From positions 1-64,000 of the forward strand of contig NZ_JAHZSV010000019.1 of the NCBI RefSeq assembly GCF_019457905.1: a stretch of 64,000 bases of DNA, written 5' to 3'. The notes below the pieces were generated by a model, which saw nothing but the letters and a program-made list of their open reading frames with translations, made no database searches and had not been told where the DNA came from. Each line of letters starts with the position of its first letter. Positions within the stretch are counted from its first letter, which is position 1. Below, in pieces: positions 62,831 to 64,000 of this stretch. The stretch comes from Flagellimonas abyssi (GTDB lineage Bacteria; Bacteroidota; Bacteroidia; Flavobacteriales; Flavobacteriaceae). Both the position numbers and the translations under genes were made by a program.

Positions 62831-64000
62831 ATGAGATTTTCCAATATTTTCAAGGTTTCGGCACTGTTTGGAACTTTGTTTTTACTAATTGTCTCTTGTG
62901 AAGAGGAGTTGGATACCATAGGTGAAGGCGTTATTGATGGTGAGCCTTTTACAACAGGTAAAGTTGAGTATGACGTGTTTGCCTACAACAAGGGCATAAC
63001 CGCTGTTCAGACCAATAGGCTGCCCGTATATCAACTTGGTACCTTCAACGACCCTATATATGGTCAAAGAAAGGCGAGCATTATTTCACAACTTCAATTG
63101 ACCACAGGTTCACCAACATTTGGGGATTTGTCACAAGCTAGTGAGGATGACCCCGATAACGACCAAGAGAATGAGACCGTAACCGAGGTATATTTAAACA
63201 TTCCTTTTTTAACGGCCCCCTCACCTGATAGGGATGGTGACGGAGTTCCCGATGACCTTGAGAATGGTGACGATGCCGATGACCCAAACTCTGATTGGGA
63301 TGGTGATGGGGTTAGCGACAATCAAGAAAGAATAATCGGTTCTGATCCGTATAATCCCGATGAAGATGGAACCGGAGACAATTTTACGCCCAATGTATAT
63401 CCCAACAGATTTGATTTGGATAGTATTTACGGAGACAGAAACCAAACATTTGACATCGTAGTCTCAAGGTCTAACTACTTTCTTAGGGATTTGGACCCCA
63501 ATTCAAACTTTCAGCAGGCACAAGAATATTACTCCAACCAGGATTTCTCCAGCTTTATCGGCGAAGAGCTTACCATTACAGGTAAAAACACCGTGATAAT
63601 TGATGATATTGAGACAGTTGTAATGGCTGAGGATGATCCCGATACCGATGTGGACGAATCGAAAACTGTTGTAGATGATAGAATACCTCCGGGGATTTAT
63701 ATTCCTTTGAATCCCGATTTTTTCCAACAGAATATCTTGGATAAAGAAGGTCAGTCTGAGCTGTTGAACAATTCAAACTTTAAAAATTTCCTTCGGGGAG
63801 TGCATTTGACGGGAACAGATATGGAAGAATTAATGTTTTTGTTGGATCTCACCCGCGCAAACATTACCATAACCTATACCTACGATGACTATGATGCCGA
63901 GGCCGAAGAGACCGTTACGGCGGAAAAAGACTTCGTCTTGAACTTTTTGATTAGTTCTCAACAAACAGGGGTTACCGGTAATGCAGTAAATGTTTTTGAG
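62831..64000 (+). CDS. DUF4270 lipoprotein with thrombospondin type 3 repeats (C-terminus outside window)
   Basis: The frame is open from the ATG at 62831 to the right edge, with 390 residues visible. [20 protein letters not shown] then VSCEE is a lipoprotein signal, Cys23. DUF4270 features are [18 protein letters not shown] and [17 protein letters not shown]. Residues about 133-182 carry an Asp-rich calcium-binding segment ([16 protein letters not shown], then [19 protein letters not shown]), a thrombospondin type 3 repeat region placed within the domain. The protein is probably a surface lipoprotein. It follows the short GT5 gene in an operon. The C-terminus is missing. Confidence 0.87.
   Translation, partial: MRFSNIFKVSALFGTLFLLIVSCEEELDTIGEGVIDGEPFTTGKVEYDVFAYNKGITAVQTNRLPVYQLGTFNDPIYGQRKASIISQLQLTTGSPTFGDLSQASEDDPDNDQENETVTEVYLNIPFLTAPSPDRDGDGVPDDLENGDDADDPNSDWDGDGVSDNQERIIGSDPYNPDEDGTGDNFTPNVYPNRFDLDSIYGDRNQTFDIVVSRSNYFLRDLDPNSNFQQAQEYYSNQDFSSFIGEELTITGKNTVIIDDIETVVMAEDDPDTDVDESKTVVDDRIPPGIYIPLNPDFFQQNILDKEGQSELLNNSNFKNFLRGVHLTGTDMEELMFLLDLTRANITITYTYDDYDAEAEETVTAEKDFVLNFLISSQQTGVTGNAVNVFE

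Overview
The window comes from a marine-type member of the Flavobacteriaceae (Bacteroidota). The evidence is its gene families (GLPGLI, DUF4270, DUF5689, SYLF, Oar-like and other TonB-dependent receptors), many lipoprotein signals ending in SC, promoters of the Bacteroidota TAnnTTTG type, and almost no Shine-Dalgarno sequences. Base composition is about 40 percent GC by eye. I saw no rRNA, tRNA, CRISPR array, insertion sequence or prophage. Most of the window is ordinary chromosomal backbone.

Layout. 1-2870 (minus strand) is an accessory stretch of small exported, SUKH and membrane proteins; two of its transcription units carry the same 21-bp-phased direct repeats. 2875-6166 holds an EamA transporter, an ArsC/Spx-like protein, a DinB protein, an orphan TraO-like barrel and a DUF3298 lipoprotein. 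6241-12103 holds metB, gdhA, recO and a TonB receptor. 12623-17745 holds ileS, a DksA-like gene, a DUF4097-like gene and lspA. 17733-22848 holds 5-formyl-THF cyclo-ligase, uvrC and a patatin/BamA-type protein. 22985-23090 is a candidate small RNA. 23183-27887 is a tight operon of a DUF3108 protein, tryptophan dioxygenase, an M23 peptidase and pgi, followed by an Oar-like receptor.

31797-33142 is a short accessory island: a small RadC, a MazEF toxin-antitoxin pair, a decayed second copy of the radC start, and a palindromic dispersed repeat. 33160-38409 is a divergent locus (exported nuclease-family protein, TonB receptor, DUF5689/lamin-tail lipoprotein) that may scavenge extracellular nucleic acid. 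38414-43501 is centred on katG with an OxyR-like site and an ankyrin partner. 43485-51265 holds envelope and housekeeping genes (comF, glyQS, fhs). 50783-54463 is an operon of an exported Gfo/Idh/MocA protein, a TonB receptor and a GyrI-like protein. 55197-61913 holds xth, an aldo-keto reductase and the minus-strand series panC-panD-flippase-like-esterase-like-radA. The window ends with a short GT5 glycogen/starch synthase and a DUF4270 lipoprotein with an inserted calcium-binding repeat region.

The items most worth a second look are the shared 21-bp repeat operators, the three-hairpin candidate sRNA, the radC/mazEF remnant, the nuclease-TonB-DUF5689 locus, and the esterase relative that has lost its serine. 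I found no clear new defence system. Starts were moved to ATG wherever the longest frame began with TTG or GTG, except where no ATG is available.
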